Assembly (NCBI GenBank): GCA_964034945.1 | Contig: OZ035961.1 | Location: forward strand, 18,491,243 to 18,555,242 | DNA: 64,000 nt | Direction of reading: 5' to 3' | Source: Chrysopilus asiliformis | Taxonomy: Eukaryota; Arthropoda; Insecta; Diptera; Rhagionidae | Shown: positions 11,021 through 21,926 of the stretch, piece after piece | Position numbering within the stretch: the stretch's first letter is position 1 | How the letters are laid out: every line of letters begins with the position of its first letter | The notes under the pieces: generated by a model | Databases searched by the model: none | What the model was told of the DNA's origin: nothing | Seen by the model: the letters and a program-made list of their open reading frames with translations, nothing else | Made by a program: the position numbers and the translations under genes

Positions 11021-12084
11021 ACAATATTTTCACTACTTCGTTCTTGTAAGGATAAGGGAAGGTCCTGTAAGGATAAAGCTGCTATCCTTTTTCTCAAATT
11101 TTTCGGGAAAAAATATCATCTGGGGGTTTTTAGGGCCGCTGAATCCGATTCTGATGTTAAGAAGTCTGTAAGGATTGAAAAAAGATTTTATTTAAAAAAA
11201 TTGTACTAAAAAGGGGAAAAAATTTTTTTTCACTCTGTGTATCAGAAATAAATATCGCATAAAAAATATTTATCTCGTTTTTATAAAAACTATTTTTCAA
11301 TCTATTTATATTTTTTTCGTTTTTACGATATTCTAAAGGCCATGGTCTGTTTCATGTAATAATGTTCAGAATATAGATCACATTTTTCAGATCTAAAATT
11401 CAAACCATGTTTTCCAGGCATAATTATGCGGTGCACTCTATACATACATATTATTCTTTTTCCACATCCTAATATTTAAATGCAAGAATTTAATTTTATT
11501 CTCACCTATTGAGAAGTTCGTAAAAATATCAAACCGGAATTTCGGTAAATTACCTGATCAAGACATCAATATTATCTACAAAAGGTTAATCTTTATTTTT
11601 GTAAGATTCGTTCGTTGCGCATTTTTAATGTTAACCAGCATACTACACAAACATTTCTATACAAAGGATTTTTTATTAGCTGTTTATATCCTCGAAACTT
11701 CCTAAAATTAACCAAAACGAAAGGCGAAAAGTTGACTTTTTCTGTTATGTGCCTTATAAAAAAAACAGGAAATTAAAGGAAGTTGTTCGCGCAGACGCAC
11801 ATTTATAGGGAATCCCAGGCACCCAAGGTTTAAAGATAGGAGAAAAAAATCGCTGAAAAAAATAACTTGAAAGAAAATGTAGGGAATTAATTTACCTAAT
11901 TGGAGGAAGTAATTATAAGCCTAACCTGATTGACAGGCAACGAAAAGAACCCCATTGGAAGGTAAAGTCCGAGACAAGCTACCAGCACTTCAAACTTCTT
12001 TTCATGCTGCATTTCTTGAGGAATAAAGTTGTTTTTTTTGTTATGGTTTTTTTTCCAGGTTTTGGTTGTTTTTGGTGTTTAGTC
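11021..12084. other. Intergenic sequence, no gene recognised
   Basis: AT-rich, with phrases shared with other repeats (aaattttttttcactctgtgtatcag at about 11222 recurs near 26290 and 47460), so at least partly dispersed repeat. No exon supported. Confidence 0.5.
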
Positions 12085-12455
12085 ATGGATTCTGAATCGA
12101 AGACAGGTAAAGGAAAACGTCGTCGGCAGCATCTTAAGGTGAGCAAGGATCATGTTACTTCTTTATGTTGGAAACTTCTCGCTATACGTGTTCATCACAA
12201 GGACAAATTATTTTGGTTAGAATCGCGTTTCTGCGGTTTTTCGTTACATTGTGGTGTTACAACTACTATACGACGACGTTTTGCGTGTGTAATCGCCTGG
12301 AACTAATGCGTTTTTATTTTCAGAATATCCCACGAATTCTGTCAGAATTAAATTTTGAGCATAAACACAGGAAGAAGTCCTTTGATAGGGTAAAAAGGTA
12401 TCCATGGATCATTGGCGTCTCAGGAGAATTTATTCCCCATCTAAAAATCTTATAA
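12085..12455 (+). CDS. Possible small two-exon gene (61 aa), unrecognised
   Basis: Exon 12085-12138 (MDSESKTGKGKRRRQHLK) ends at a GTGAGC donor. A ttttcag acceptor at 12323 opens an exon 12324-12455 that continues in phase 0 and ends in IPHLKIL and a stop. The product would be very basic with no signal peptide. Both splice sites are good and the ATG follows a pyrimidine-rich leader, but no family is recognised and a small frame in AT-rich DNA can arise by chance. It lies tail-to-tail with atonal, about 0.7 kb from the atonal stop. Confidence 0.25.
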
Positions 12456-13175
12456 ATTGAGTTTTCAAATATGATAAGGATCGCCGCGCCGTGAATCTTG
12501 AGTTTAATTTCTTTAGGGGATGTTTTTATATTTATTTAAAAATGTGGCTTTTCCTAAAAAATATATAAAAAAAAATCGTGTTTTCTTTTTTAAAATTTTA
12601 TATTTTATAAACTTAACTTTCAATTTTTTACAATGAAGAATTAACTAAGTTCGGTTTTTAAAATAATTTACAAGATCAAAGTTAGAAGTTTTACTATTGG
12701 CTTATATTATTTTTATTTACAGTTTTTTAAATAATTTACACTTTGTATAAGACATATTTTAAAATGTCGAAATAAATATTATTAGTAAAAAATTGGCATT
12801 CTCTAGCCTCAATAAGAAATTTACAAATTTTTGATGGTGTCATTTTGGAATTTTCAAACTAAACACAACAAACATTCGTTCACAGGTTTAAAAAAAATTA
12901 ATGGAATAAGAAATAACTTTTATAATTTGCTAAAAATCCTCAAAAAATTTAAAGAAGTACAAAAGCCTAAACTAATTAGTTTTGCCCGTACCTAATTAAA
13001 TTGATTTTACAACCTTTTCTTTCAGTATTCAAAAACGGGAGCATTTTTTCTAATAATTACATTTTTCGTACGTTTTGGCAATTCGGGGATTTCTTTACAT
13101 ATAAATATTTTGGAAGTTACTACTTTTAGCTCTTACAACAGAACAATTGTGACTATACTATAATTAAATTACAAC
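12456..13175 (-). other. Probable 3' UTR and downstream flank of atonal
   Basis: AT-rich, without any other gene. Several AATAAA-type signals on the minus strand could end the atonal transcript. The exact site cannot be told from sequence. Confidence 0.4.
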
Positions 13176-14063
13176 TTACTGTAATAATTCATAAAGCGCG
13201 GTAATATATGTCTGTGCCATTTGTAACGTTTCATGCTTAGAAAGTTGTCTATCATTACCTAATGACGGTAAGTACTGTCGTAATCGGTCAAATGCTTGAT
13301 TCAAATTCTGCATTCGTCTACGTTCACGGGCGTTTGCTGCCAATCGGCGTTTCCGTTTGATAACTGGCGGCACCAGTTTGCCACGACGCTTTTTCCCACT
13401 AACTGTGGTGCCGCTAGCTGATGTCGTAATAGCTCCGTTACAATTGGAATTCGCCATACTGGAGATATTTTCTTCGAAAAGCCCAATTTCATCATCCCCA
13501 CTATCTTCAAAAAGGCCCGAATCAGCGAAATCGAAGCTATGCAAATCGGAATTGTCTTGAGATGCGGCCATTGTATTTTGGCATATCGGATCTACGGTTG
13601 TATCTGGAATTTTGCTAATGATTTTTCGACTATGGTTTCGTTTTTTAAAAGCACTATGCGTAGGCGGTTGTGATTGATGGGCGGAAGTTGGTAATTCCTG
13701 ATGGTGTATTCCAAGTTGATTTATCGAATTTGAGTTCGTTGAAAACATACCCATTCCAATATTGGTGTTCGTGTAAACAATTGCATTGAGATCGACGTAT
13801 TCTGGACTGGATGACCGGAAACTAGCAGGACTCGGCGTACTCCAACCGTCTGAATAGGAATGTTCATATGGCGGAGCTGGTATTGTGGAAGTTGTCGTTG
13901 GAACTGAGGCTGATCCTGGCGATGAAATCGAATATTGCGCCATGTTGTCAAAATTATTAGCAAAACAATTTTCAATCAGTGCTGATTTTCCCAAGTTGGA
14001 CGATAATTGATTTTCATGACACGGCAAATAGTAGTAGCGATACATATCCGCCGTTGAAGTCAT
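13176..14063 (-). CDS. ato: Atonal, proneural bHLH transcription factor
   Basis: Single exon of 295 aa. The last 60 residues (about 236-295) form the b[23 protein letters not shown] (basic region and helix 1), loop [11 protein letters not shown], then helix 2 [14 protein letters not shown], ending two residues before the C terminus as in fly Atonal. Residues 71-93 carry the conserved [20 protein letters not shown] block and the N terminus has an MYRYYY motif. Acidic stretch at about 172-200 ([20 protein letters not shown]). Atonal heterodimerises with Daughterless on E-boxes and specifies photoreceptors and chordotonal organs in Drosophila. The intronless structure and length match the dipteran gene. 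A well-formed core promoter lies about 175 bases upstream, and E-boxes sit in the leader and upstream. It is the only clear transcription-factor gene in the window and is isolated between repeat-rich flanks. Confidence 0.97.
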   Translation of the reverse strand: MTSTADMYRYYYLPCHENQLSSNLGKSALIENCFANNFDNMAQYSISSPGSASVPTTTSTIPAPPYEHSYSDGWSTPSPASFRSSSPEYVDLNAIVYTNTNIGMGMFSTNSNSINQLGIHHQELPTSAHQSQPPTHSAFKKRNHSRKIISKIPDTTVDPICQNTMAASQDNSDLHSFDFADSGLFEDSGDDEIGLFEENISSMANSNCNGAITTSASGTTVSGKKRRGKLVPPVIKRKRRLAANARERRRMQNLNQAFDRLRQYLPSLGNDRQLSKHETLQMAQTYITALYELLQ

Positions 14064-14191
14064 ATTCTTAGCTTAAACTTGCTTTTTATTAACAGTCTTT
14101 TAACTCACTAACAATGGACAGTTGATTATGCACAAAAGTTACTTTAGAAATGTTTAGATATGTCGTATTCCAAAATACAAAAATCACGACG

Positions 14192-14197
14192 CACGTG
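14192..14197. promoter_or_regulatory. E-box CACGTG in the atonal leader
   Basis: Perfect CACGTG downstream of the predicted start site of ato. Occupancy is inference. Confidence 0.4.
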
Positions 14198-14206
14198 AAG
14201 AAGGTT

Positions 14207-14267
14207 TATCCAATTCGAAAGTCGAACGAAATCTGACTGAAAAGGACTGTCGAAGGTCCTATTTATA
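14207..14267 (-). promoter_or_regulatory. Core promoter of atonal: TATA, Inr and DPE
   Basis: On the minus strand, TATAAATA (14267-14260) is followed by a perfect arthropod initiator TCAGTC with its A at 14238, 29 bases from the first T of the TATA box. GGATA, matching the DPE consensus RGWYV, lies exactly at +28 (14211-14207). All three elements have textbook spacing, so +1 is predicted at 14238 with a 174-base leader before the ATG. Confidence 0.8.
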
Positions 14268-14318
14268 ATTCCAGGGAAAAAAAACATTTCCAATGGGAGC
14301 CCCACCCTAGGTAGACAG

Positions 14319-14345
14319 CACGTGCCACCTGGCCAATAGGAACAA
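14319..14345. promoter_or_regulatory. Upstream E-box pair and CCAAT box of atonal
   Basis: CACGTG at 14319-14324, then CACCTG (CAGGTG on the minus strand) at 14326-14331, then ggCCAATagg at about 14332-14341, roughly 80-105 bases upstream of the predicted ato start. CAGGTG is the class of E-box used by proneural/Daughterless dimers, so autoregulation is possible but unproven. Confidence 0.4.
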
Positions 14346-14377
14346 GCGCCTCAACAGATCCCTGGCTCTGGATTGGC

Positions 14378-14411
14378 CGAGGGATGTTGCTGCCGAGGGA
14401 TGTTGCTGCGT
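14378..14411. repeat. 16-bp tandem duplication upstream of atonal
   Basis: Two adjacent copies of cgagggatgttgctgc. Small and simple; probably replication slippage. Confidence 0.7.
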
Positions 14412-16592
14412 AGAGTTTTTACTGGCAAGGAATTAGCAGCGGCTTCTGATTGTTGTCTACTTTGGGTCTTGTCCCTTCTTTTTGTGTGCATTTCGTCTGA
14501 GCAATGGAGCAATTCCAATACTACTCGATATTATCGTCATCTTCTTTGATGCTTTTCAGGTATGTATGTCGATGTTACTTGTACCTGAACGGGATGATGA
14601 GTGAGTTCCCATCGATTTTTGGATGTTTCTAGCCACCAATGCGACTCAAGCAACAACCACCAGATACAGGAATACAAATAGGCTTTGGAGTTTGCTTAAA
14701 CAGGTCGACGATAAAAAAAACACTTGTACCTTGCGATGTTTCAAGTGATAGACGATCTTTTTTTGGGATTTCTTTTTTGATATTTTTGGATAATTTTATT
14801 AGGCAGTCATGCGCGTTTTATCGGTGGCTGCTTCTGTGTGGGTCATTTGATTGTTGCTTTCATTACTAGCGTAATAAAACTTTGTAAAAACTTTTCATTT
14901 TTTTGGAAAATTTTACATGAAAAAGTTAAGACAATTAAAATTTTTCCAAACGATTAAATCATACAGGCTAAAACCTTAGTTAGTGATTTTTTAACAATAC
15001 TGTCAGCCAAATTTTAAGGTTTTAACTTTAGTCTAGATTAGCAACATGTATCAAATCACAAACTGGAGACTGTTGCATTTAGTCAATTGTACATAATTAA
15101 TAACAATCAGTATTTTTCAATTTTTTTTCATGTCGGCGTCTAGAAATGGGGTACTCATTTTTGATCTAGATTATTATCACGTCCTTCGATGTTGGTGGGT
15201 GGAAAACCTTACAAATGTTGCAGTACAGTCCTATCGTAACTATAAACATTGGGTCCCTGCGAATAATATGATTTAGTGGAATCTTTTAATATGTAAACGT
15301 TTTATTATAAGTTTTGTGAGTTTACTAGCCCAGAAAAGAATTTGTACAAAAACTCAATTTGCTTCAATTTTTACAAAAACTCAATTTGAAGCAAGGGCCG
15401 GTTTAGGTAGATTAAATAGTTAAAGTTTTCACCAATGTAAATTAATTCTTGTAATTAATTCATTTATGAAACAAAAATAAATGGTTAGACATTTGATTTG
15501 TTTTTACCATAAATCACGGTTTGAGGACATATGATTTGAGGACAATTTTCTTATGTGTGCGTTGCCAACAAAAACTCTAAGATATTCTTAAAATGAACTG
15601 CATGAATAAATGTTCAACCTTTTATCTTCCCTCGGCCACATGAAGAGTGTGTTTTTGGGCCATACATAAATTATACTAACACTAACTGATGAACAAAAGC
15701 TGATGATGGGTATGTAGTTGAATCAATAACTGTTATTTGATTAACCCGTTTTTTTATTTTTTGTCCAAAATCAAATATTTTTTATTTGGATCAAAATAGA
15801 AAGTAGTAAAAACAAATACCAAACCATGTTTTCCCTCAGTTTTTCGTTCATGAAAAAAAATGCAAATACATTCAAACTGTATCTGCCAGATATAATAACA
15901 TTCTTCTTTTTTAAAATCTGAACTAAATCTGAATAATTGTTTTTTGTTATTGGAAAATGTTTTTTTCATAAGAAATCGACTGGCTCTAGGCTTTAGTAGA
16001 CTGATATACTCTTGCGTTTTCCTTTTTAACACTTTTTTTTGTTTCTCAGTTTTAAAGCCTGAATTCATTTTGAGTACCCTTTTAAATTTGCTAAGTTGTA
16101 CACTTTACTCTATCGAGATATGTTGGTGTTGTTATCGTGGCTGTTGTTATTTTATCGCTAATTGTTTTGCCACATCTCAAGTAGGGTTTTCTATTGAAAA
16201 TCTCAGACTTCTTGTAGCCCTCACGCAATGTAAAACGGTTTCTCCGCATTGTGTTTAAGGACTTCGAGAGCTGTGGAAAATTTAATCCTTAAAATTGTTT
16301 TTCAATTTCTCAACATTGTGAGAAAAAAATAACAACAATACTCCGTGATTCAAAGTGATGTTCTTTCGGTTTATGAGGTTTTTTATATAAAATTGCATAA
16401 GAAACTCTTTGGTGGTAAACCAAACCATAGTGCTTTCAAAGAATAAAAATTTAATCGTATCTAACTGACGTAAAACGTAATTTCGTATTTCGATAAATTA
16501 TGACGCACAGATTTTTTGATGACTGCACATTAAATTATCTCAACTTTTGCCACTTAAAAATGTATTTATAGAGAAAATCTGATAATTTTTAG
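14412..16592. other. Intergenic region between atonal and T1
   Basis: No gene supported. The first 400 bases are less AT-rich and could hold ato regulatory sequence. The patch at 15140-15200 (tagaaatggggtactcat, attattatcacg) distantly resembles the start of the SINE-like repeat of 6684 and 8646. The overlapping ORFs at 15754-16258 on both strands have no motif or splice context. Confidence 0.5.
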
Positions 16593-16600
16593 TATAAAAA
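16593..16600 (+). promoter_or_regulatory. TATA box of T1
   Basis: TATAAAAA, 65 bases before the ATG. Confidence 0.7.
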
Positions 16601-16657
16601 GTGATTGAGGTTCGTTGATAATTCTCTCAAATCATATTTTTTTACCAACAAGTCAAC

Positions 16658-17502
16658 ATGAGAAATTCCATTGTACTGGTTTTAATTATTTGCACAATTT
16701 CGGTAATAGTGTAAATAATTTAAAAATTTGTAAATAAATAATTAAAATATATGTCAATGAAAAGGTCCACGCAGGTCGGATTCAGCCCCGTTCAGAAAAT
16801 TTCGATGATGTCGTGAAAACCCTTCAGGGATACTTGAGGCAGGCTGCTTTAGAAGTGACGAATTTAACTGCTGAATTTGATAAAATATTTTGGCCCACCC
16901 ATGATAAACTATCAGATATCAATGATGATTGTAACGAAAAACATTCAAATTCAGAAACAGAAATTACCAAAAAGATAAATGCCTTCTTCGCGAAAGGCGG
17001 GGCCACCGAAAAGTGCACAGTTGAATATCTTCCAAAGATTAAGACTTTTATAAGTACTGCTGAAACCGAAATAACTGCCTGTGATACTAAAGCGTACGTT
17101 GTTCTGTACACACATCGAAATGAAATGGACGACAAAGATATTTCTCTTCAAAAACAAGTTCAAAAATTGGATCAAATTGTTGCTGATTGCCAAACACAAG
17201 ATGATGTCCTTAAAGCAACTGCATGTCTGAGGGACAAGGTAACTTATTATTGAGCATTGTTAAAATTATTTCCACTTTGAAATTTTTTGAATACTTTTTC
17301 AATTTTATTATAGTCTCAACAAATCAAAAACGATGCCAATGAATTTTTCTCAGAAGCCAAAGCAGCGATTGATGAAACTCTTAAAGCTATTGCGTTGGTG
17401 CTTGTTGATGATAACCGTTGTGGAATGGATGCCATATCTCGAATGAATGATGCTACCGGGAAAATTTTCAACGAAATTAACAAATGTATCCAAAATGAAT
17501 AA
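16658..17502 (+). CDS. T1: secreted six-cysteine helical protein, TsetseEP/DUF725-like
   Basis: Exons 16658-16702, 16765-17238, 17314-17502 (235 aa; both introns phase 0). Exon 1 (15 codons) is the hydrophobic part of a signal peptide, with cleavage probably near VHA-GR. The mature protein starts with the family motif PRSENFD, followed by a long predicted helical region, then AKGGATEKC. The six cysteines shared with T2-T4 lie at the KC, AC, DC, AC, RC and KC positions; one extra Cys is present at NDDC. The exon layout is identical to T2 and T3, but sequence is the most diverged of the group. Alternating charged/hydrophobic helices with paired cysteines recall the dipteran TsetseEP (DUF725) family, but I cannot confirm this. 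Function unknown; an abundant extracellular protein is the best guess. Confidence 0.85.
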
Positions 17503-17990
17503 ATTAAAGCAGATATTTGAAAAAGATTTTTAATTTAATAATTTAATAACATGAATCTAAAAATGTTGTACAAAAAATTAAAAAAAAGAACACTAAAATT
17601 AACGAAAAAATCATTGAAACCTTGAATTTGTGACTGACTTTCTATAACTATGTGAGAAAATCGTAAGACATAATTTCATATAAGTTGCTTTCATATTAGA
17701 CAAATTCTTTGGAAAATGATAAAGAACTTCCACTTGTCTAACTGTATATTTGAAGTTAATCGCTTAAAATATATTCGAATCGGTAGAAGTTGGTCTAACT
17801 AATAAAAGACACGAATATAGCAAGGATCTCTGGTAACAAATTGGCCTTGACAAACGGTTTTTCCCTATTTTGACTTAAGAACCAACATTTTTACGAATTT
17901 GGAATGAAATCGGAGAAGGTCGAAAAAAAAATTATGGTCGATTGAGGAATTTCCATAGAAGCATATTGCATACAGACCTCACAACCTGAA
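17503..17990. other. 3' flank of T1, no gene recognised
   Basis: AT-rich. From about 17840 it contains phrases typical of the dispersed repeats (gaccaacattt, tttccataga). Nothing coding. Confidence 0.5.
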
Positions 17991-17992
17991 GG

Positions 17993-18570
17993 TGCCGGTC
18001 CACATGAGAGTAAATACGCGAGTAACTCTCAGAAACTCTCGAGAGTTACTCGCAGGAGGTTGTCCATTTGAGAGTTAATTTTAGCGATTTTTCTATCGCG
18101 AGCTCTCGGCGAATTCCTAGCGGAAAGCACTTTCGCGAAAACTCTCCAGATCCTGTCCATTTGAGTGATGCACGACTGAAAGTGGAAAATAATCGAAATG
18201 TCATCGCACTACAGGAAGGTTGCAGCAGCTGTGATTATCCTAATTAATAATAAGAGACAAACAAAATCAGCAAAAAAAAGTGCTGATTAAGTCCTGGATT
18301 CAAAGGAGAAATCTAATAAGATAATTGTAAATTGAAGACGCGCAACAATTTAGAAATTTTTGTAGGGTAACAAGTTCGGAAATAGAGTTTTTAATTAAAA
18401 TTGTCGGATCGGTTGTCGTCAAAAAAACTACAAAAATGAGATAAGCAATATCTTGATTTTTTTGACATCTTGCTTTAGCAAGTTCTTGAAAGCTACTAGC
18501 GAAATTCAAACGCCGTTCGTATCTGGCGAACAACTCCCCGAGAGTTCAGTGGATGCGTGTCTATTTTGCA
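17993..18570 (+). mobile_element. Decayed PIF/Harbinger element
   Basis: Left end has ggtgccggtccacatgagag followed by two related subterminal repeats (gtccatttgagag at 18061 and gtccatttgagtg at 18155). An ATG at 18198 starts MSSHYRKVAAAVIIL, like Harbinger transposase N termini. Further on, in shifted frames with stops, appear LKTRNNLEIF (about 18337), then VTSSEIEFLIKIVGSVVV and KKTTKMR (about 18365-18438), matching the family's (S/T)xxxFxxLLxxVGPxIxKxDTxMR block. The right end is not recognised. The minus-strand ORF at 18300-18533 is the shadow of this relic. Confidence 0.7.
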
Positions 18571-18776
18571 ATTTTTACTTACTGCAGCGAAGCGTCAAAT
18601 GAACGCTTCTGTCAGTGATAGATTTGGTTTATAAACGTTCATAAACCGAAATGCTACTGCAGGCATCCCGCGATTTTAAATGATTCATTATAAGACGATT
18701 GATTATACAACACTCAATTTTTTTGCCGGCCTCGATATACGACGACAAAAGTTTTATATACGACGCTTAATTTCCT

Positions 18777-19022
18777 ATATCGTCGGCTAAAAGTGAAATT
18801 GTGCTAAGTCCATTTGGTATAATTTTCCAGAAGGGCAATGAAAACCTTGTTAAATCGTTTTAATTATCTTTCAATTTTTCTAAAAATTGGGCTCAGTTTT
18901 CTTTAAATGAGACTCTGTTTTCTTTAAATGAAAATTGTTTTCTTTAAAAGGTTTTTTATTGCTCTTCTGTCAAATTTGGTATAATGGACTTAGCACAATT
19001 TCACTTTTAGCCGACGACATAT
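18777..19022. mobile_element. Palindromic MITE with arms of about 70 bases
   Basis: Left arm tcgtcggctaaaagtgaaat.. (18777-18850) is mirrored by ..tcacttttagccgacgaca (18948-19022), about 45 bases near-perfect and then looser pairing. The spacer holds three ttttctttaaatg-type units in tandem. Fragments of the same tip (gatatacgacgac, tatacgacgct) occur just outside at 18733-18765, so two copies may have inserted here. Unassigned family. Confidence 0.75.
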
Positions 19023-19123
19023 TTTTTAAATTTTCAAAACTATGATGTATTATTTATTAAGTCATTAGTCAGAGTTTGCAGAAATGAAAATTTCTACAAT
19101 ATAAAATACATAAAAATGATTAA

Positions 19124-19678
19124 AAAACATAACAAAAGCTATAATTTCCAATCTGGCAATTATTGAAAACCCGTATGGGGATTTAATTGAACGGCGTATC
19201 AAAATTCCACTTTGAAGTCAAATTTCCCAATAAGATTTTTTAAAATTATTCCAATTGGATTTTGATGTATGGGAGTTTTATGTAAAATCATATCCTAAAT
19301 AACTTTTGTTCTTGGACTTTTTTGATAGGATGCACCGTTTTTGAGATATTTGCAAAAAACGTTTTCGTTCGTATGGGGGGTACCCCCCCTAATGCTCCAT
19401 TTTTGCCCATTAACGAACTTGGCCTCGCATTTTACGAAAAACGGATCTGTGCAAAATTTCAAGTCTCTAACTCAATCCGTGCGCCCGCAATCCGCGCAAC
19501 AGACGGACAGACAGACGGACAGACAGACGGACGGACGGACGGACATGCAAAAATTAATTATTTTTATCATTCTAAACACACTGGTGTAATTCATTTTTTT
19601 GTGTGATGACGGGATCTTGGCGTTACAAACGGTAAGGCAAAGTTAGTATACCCTTTGGTTTCACCATACGGGTATAAA
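19124..19678 (-). repeat. DINE-1/mini-me-like repeat, copy 2
   Basis: Reverse orientation relative to copy 1: starts acataacaaaagctataatt, ends caccatacgggtata. The GTCY/GACR array is short (19500-19543). The open frames at 19322-19606 that read MIGCTVFEIFAKNVFV and MRYLQKTFSFVWG are produced by the repeat and recur in the other copies; I do not regard them as genes. Confidence 0.85.
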
Positions 19679-20119
19679 AATACAAGACATCTTAGGTGTT
19701 CGGAATACAGAGGCTGTTGTGTATGAAAGATACGTGGAACGGGTCAGAGGGTGTTCCGATTTCCAGATCGTCCCAATTACAGAGTACCCCAATTAGGAAG
19801 TTTCATTGTATATTCAGTTTTGCGCTTAATTTCTTAAGTTAAATTAAAATGAAATAAGAATGAATATTAAGTACAAGTATTACTTATTCGATTGTAGTTT
19901 TTTTCAATGCCCTCTATCAAGGTTAATTTGATAGTTTTAACTTAATCACGGTCACTTAAAAAAAAACCACACATGATATTGAAAATAGATTAAAAACTAT
20001 CGCAAAATCGCAGTTAATTTTGAATAGCTTGATTGATTTCGAATTTTGGATACTTGAAATTATCTCGCACTTTAAAGTGTTTAAAATTGTCATGTTGTTG
20101 ATAATACGAAAATTTTTTG
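19679..20119. other. Upstream region of T2, no gene recognised
   Basis: AT-rich; presumably holds the proximal regulatory sequence of T2. No motif I can name. Confidence 0.5.
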
Positions 20120-20127
20120 TATAAAAG
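20120..20127 (+). promoter_or_regulatory. TATA box of T2
   Basis: TATAAAAG, 60 bases before the ATG. Confidence 0.8.
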
Positions 20128-20179
20128 GCCAGCGAATTTTTTTAGAAAGCATTATTAGTTCTGCATTAAACTAAAAACA

Positions 20180-21048
20180 ATGAAATTCTCTCTGGCACTC
20201 CTCTTGGCTCTCTGCGTTATAGCAGTAAGTTTTTTCTTTATAAAAGAAAGTAAAAGTGGTGACTGATAAAAATTTCTTAACAAATTATTCAGGTTAGTGC
20301 AAATCACCATGTTGAAATTGAGCCACGCTCAGAAACTTTCGACAAAGTTGTTTCATTCTTGAAAGGACTCGTTCAGAAAGCAGTTGATGGAGTTAAGAAC
20401 TTGGTATCGAAATTCGAGGATACATTCACCAACGTCAAGGAGAAACTAACCAATGGACTCGAACATGCACAGGATAAGATCGGACAAATTGTCACCGAAG
20501 TTATGGGCAAGGTTAACGATTTGGCTGCCAAGGGTGGAGCTTACAAGAAATGCGCCGAGCAATTACGCCCACAATTCCAGCCAATCTTGGACAATGCCAA
20601 GGAGGAAATCAAGAAATGCGGAGAACGTGCCCTTGCTGATGTCCTTAAAATCCACAACGATGTGCAACAACACAAGGAAGCCATCGAAGCTCAAGTTGGA
20701 AAATTGGAGCAAATCGTTGAAGAATGCCGCAAGGATGGTATCCTTAAGGGGCTTGAATGTCTGAAGGAGAAGGTAAGAATTTTGTTAAGTTATTCAGAAC
20801 TACTTTTTCATTGTACTTTTTATTTGGACTTTAAAAAAAATTATTTTCATTGCTCATAGGCGGAAGAAATTAAAACCGATGTTGCCACACTCTTCTCTGA
20901 AGCCAAGGCGGCTATCAGCACTGCCCATAAGGATGTTGAAGAGGTCAGCGCCAACGCACGTAAATGCTACGATGATGTTATTGGAAAGACACATGAAGCC
21001 ACCAGCAAGTTGTACGATGCTATTGGACAATGTGCCAATCCCAAGTAA
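20180..21048 (+). CDS. T2: secreted six-cysteine helical protein, TsetseEP/DUF725-like
   Basis: Exons 20180-20224, 20293-20772, 20860-21048 (237 aa; phase-0 introns). Signal peptide MKFSLALLLALCVIA plus VSA from exon 2. The mature chain opens with PRSETFD, then an amphipathic Lys/Glu/Val-rich helical segment (about residues 32-95) and AAKGGAYKKC. Six cysteines are spaced as in T1, T3 and T4, the third and fourth separated by CRKDGILKGLEC. Exon 3 encodes SEAKAAIS and ends CANPK. Coding exons are richer in G+C and use C-ending codons far more than the flanks, as expected of a strongly expressed gene. Very close to T3 over exon 2. Function unknown; structure suggests a helical bundle stitched by disulfides. 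Confidence 0.9.
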
Positions 21049-21251
21049 ATTGTCTAGCGGAAACAATTATTAAAAATAATTGAAAATAAATAAAAAAAAT
21101 TGAATTTATAAAAAATGTTTTTTTTTTCGCTTTGGGATTTGACAGCTTCTAAAATTATGATCTATTTGTAAGAAGCGATTCAACGAAAATCAATTCGTTT
21201 TTACATATTCGAATTCCGTTATTGTTTCTACGTAATTTTTTTCCCCAGAAA

Positions 21252-21825
21252 ATGGACTACGTCCTTACTTTAGAAGAAGAAGCAACATTAATCACGTATA
21301 TGAAGGATAATCCATATGCCAATAATACCTGGTACTTTCACATGCAAGATGTTTTCCCCGTAGGTAAAGAATACACATTTTTAAAAATACGACCTAAATA
21401 TTTATTGTTTAGTTGATCCACTCATCCTCAAGTACACGTGGGAAAAACTACGAAACACCTTTTACTGCTCATATGCTAGATGTGTGAAAATCAAAGTGAT
21501 ACCACGTCGTACGCCACACTTCGAGCAATTATTATTCCTCAAGGGGAGAAAGTAATAGTGGGAAAATAATTTAAATAATTAAATCTTTCTAATATATGGT
21601 TTTAGGTTAGAACAACTCCGCAGTATGCTAGACGACTCGACAGATTCCATCCATAAATCCGTTCACCCCAGTAAATCCCGTTCACCCCGTCATGCCCCTC
21701 TTACCTCTGCCACGGAAACCCTTTCCGTTTCCCCTGCCACGGAAACCCTTTCCCTTCCCACGCAAACCCTTTCCAATCATAATTATGTTCTCCGACGAGG
21801 GAAATTTTGGACAATTATAATGTAA
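21252..21825 (+). CDS. MADF-like three-exon ORF, probably mobile-element derived
   Basis: Exons 21252-21363, 21413-21551, 21606-21825 join in consistent phases (1, 2) with GT-AG introns of 49 and 54 bases, giving 156 aa. TLEEEATLITYMKDNP, then NNTWYFHMQDVF, then LILKYTWEKLRNTFYCSYAR and FEQLLFLKGRK resemble a MADF/Myb-SANT-like domain (WxxLRxxYxR and a final LxFL). The tail is Ser/Pro/Thr-rich with three TETLS/TQTLS repeats. PIF/Harbinger transposons carry such a second DNA-binding protein, and the surrounding DNA has transposon features. I favour a mobile-element accessory gene; a small host gene is possible. Confidence 0.5.
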
Positions 21826-21926
21826 TTGGGGGGAGAATAATATCTAAACACTATTTGATTGGGATGAATAAAAATGTGTTTGCATGTCAACATATTGTTG
21901 TAAATTCTGCGTCTCAACATAATTTT

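Noticed and set aside
15754..16258. Overlapping 104-aa ORFs on both strands
   Set aside because: Mutually antisense AT-rich frames without motifs or splice context.
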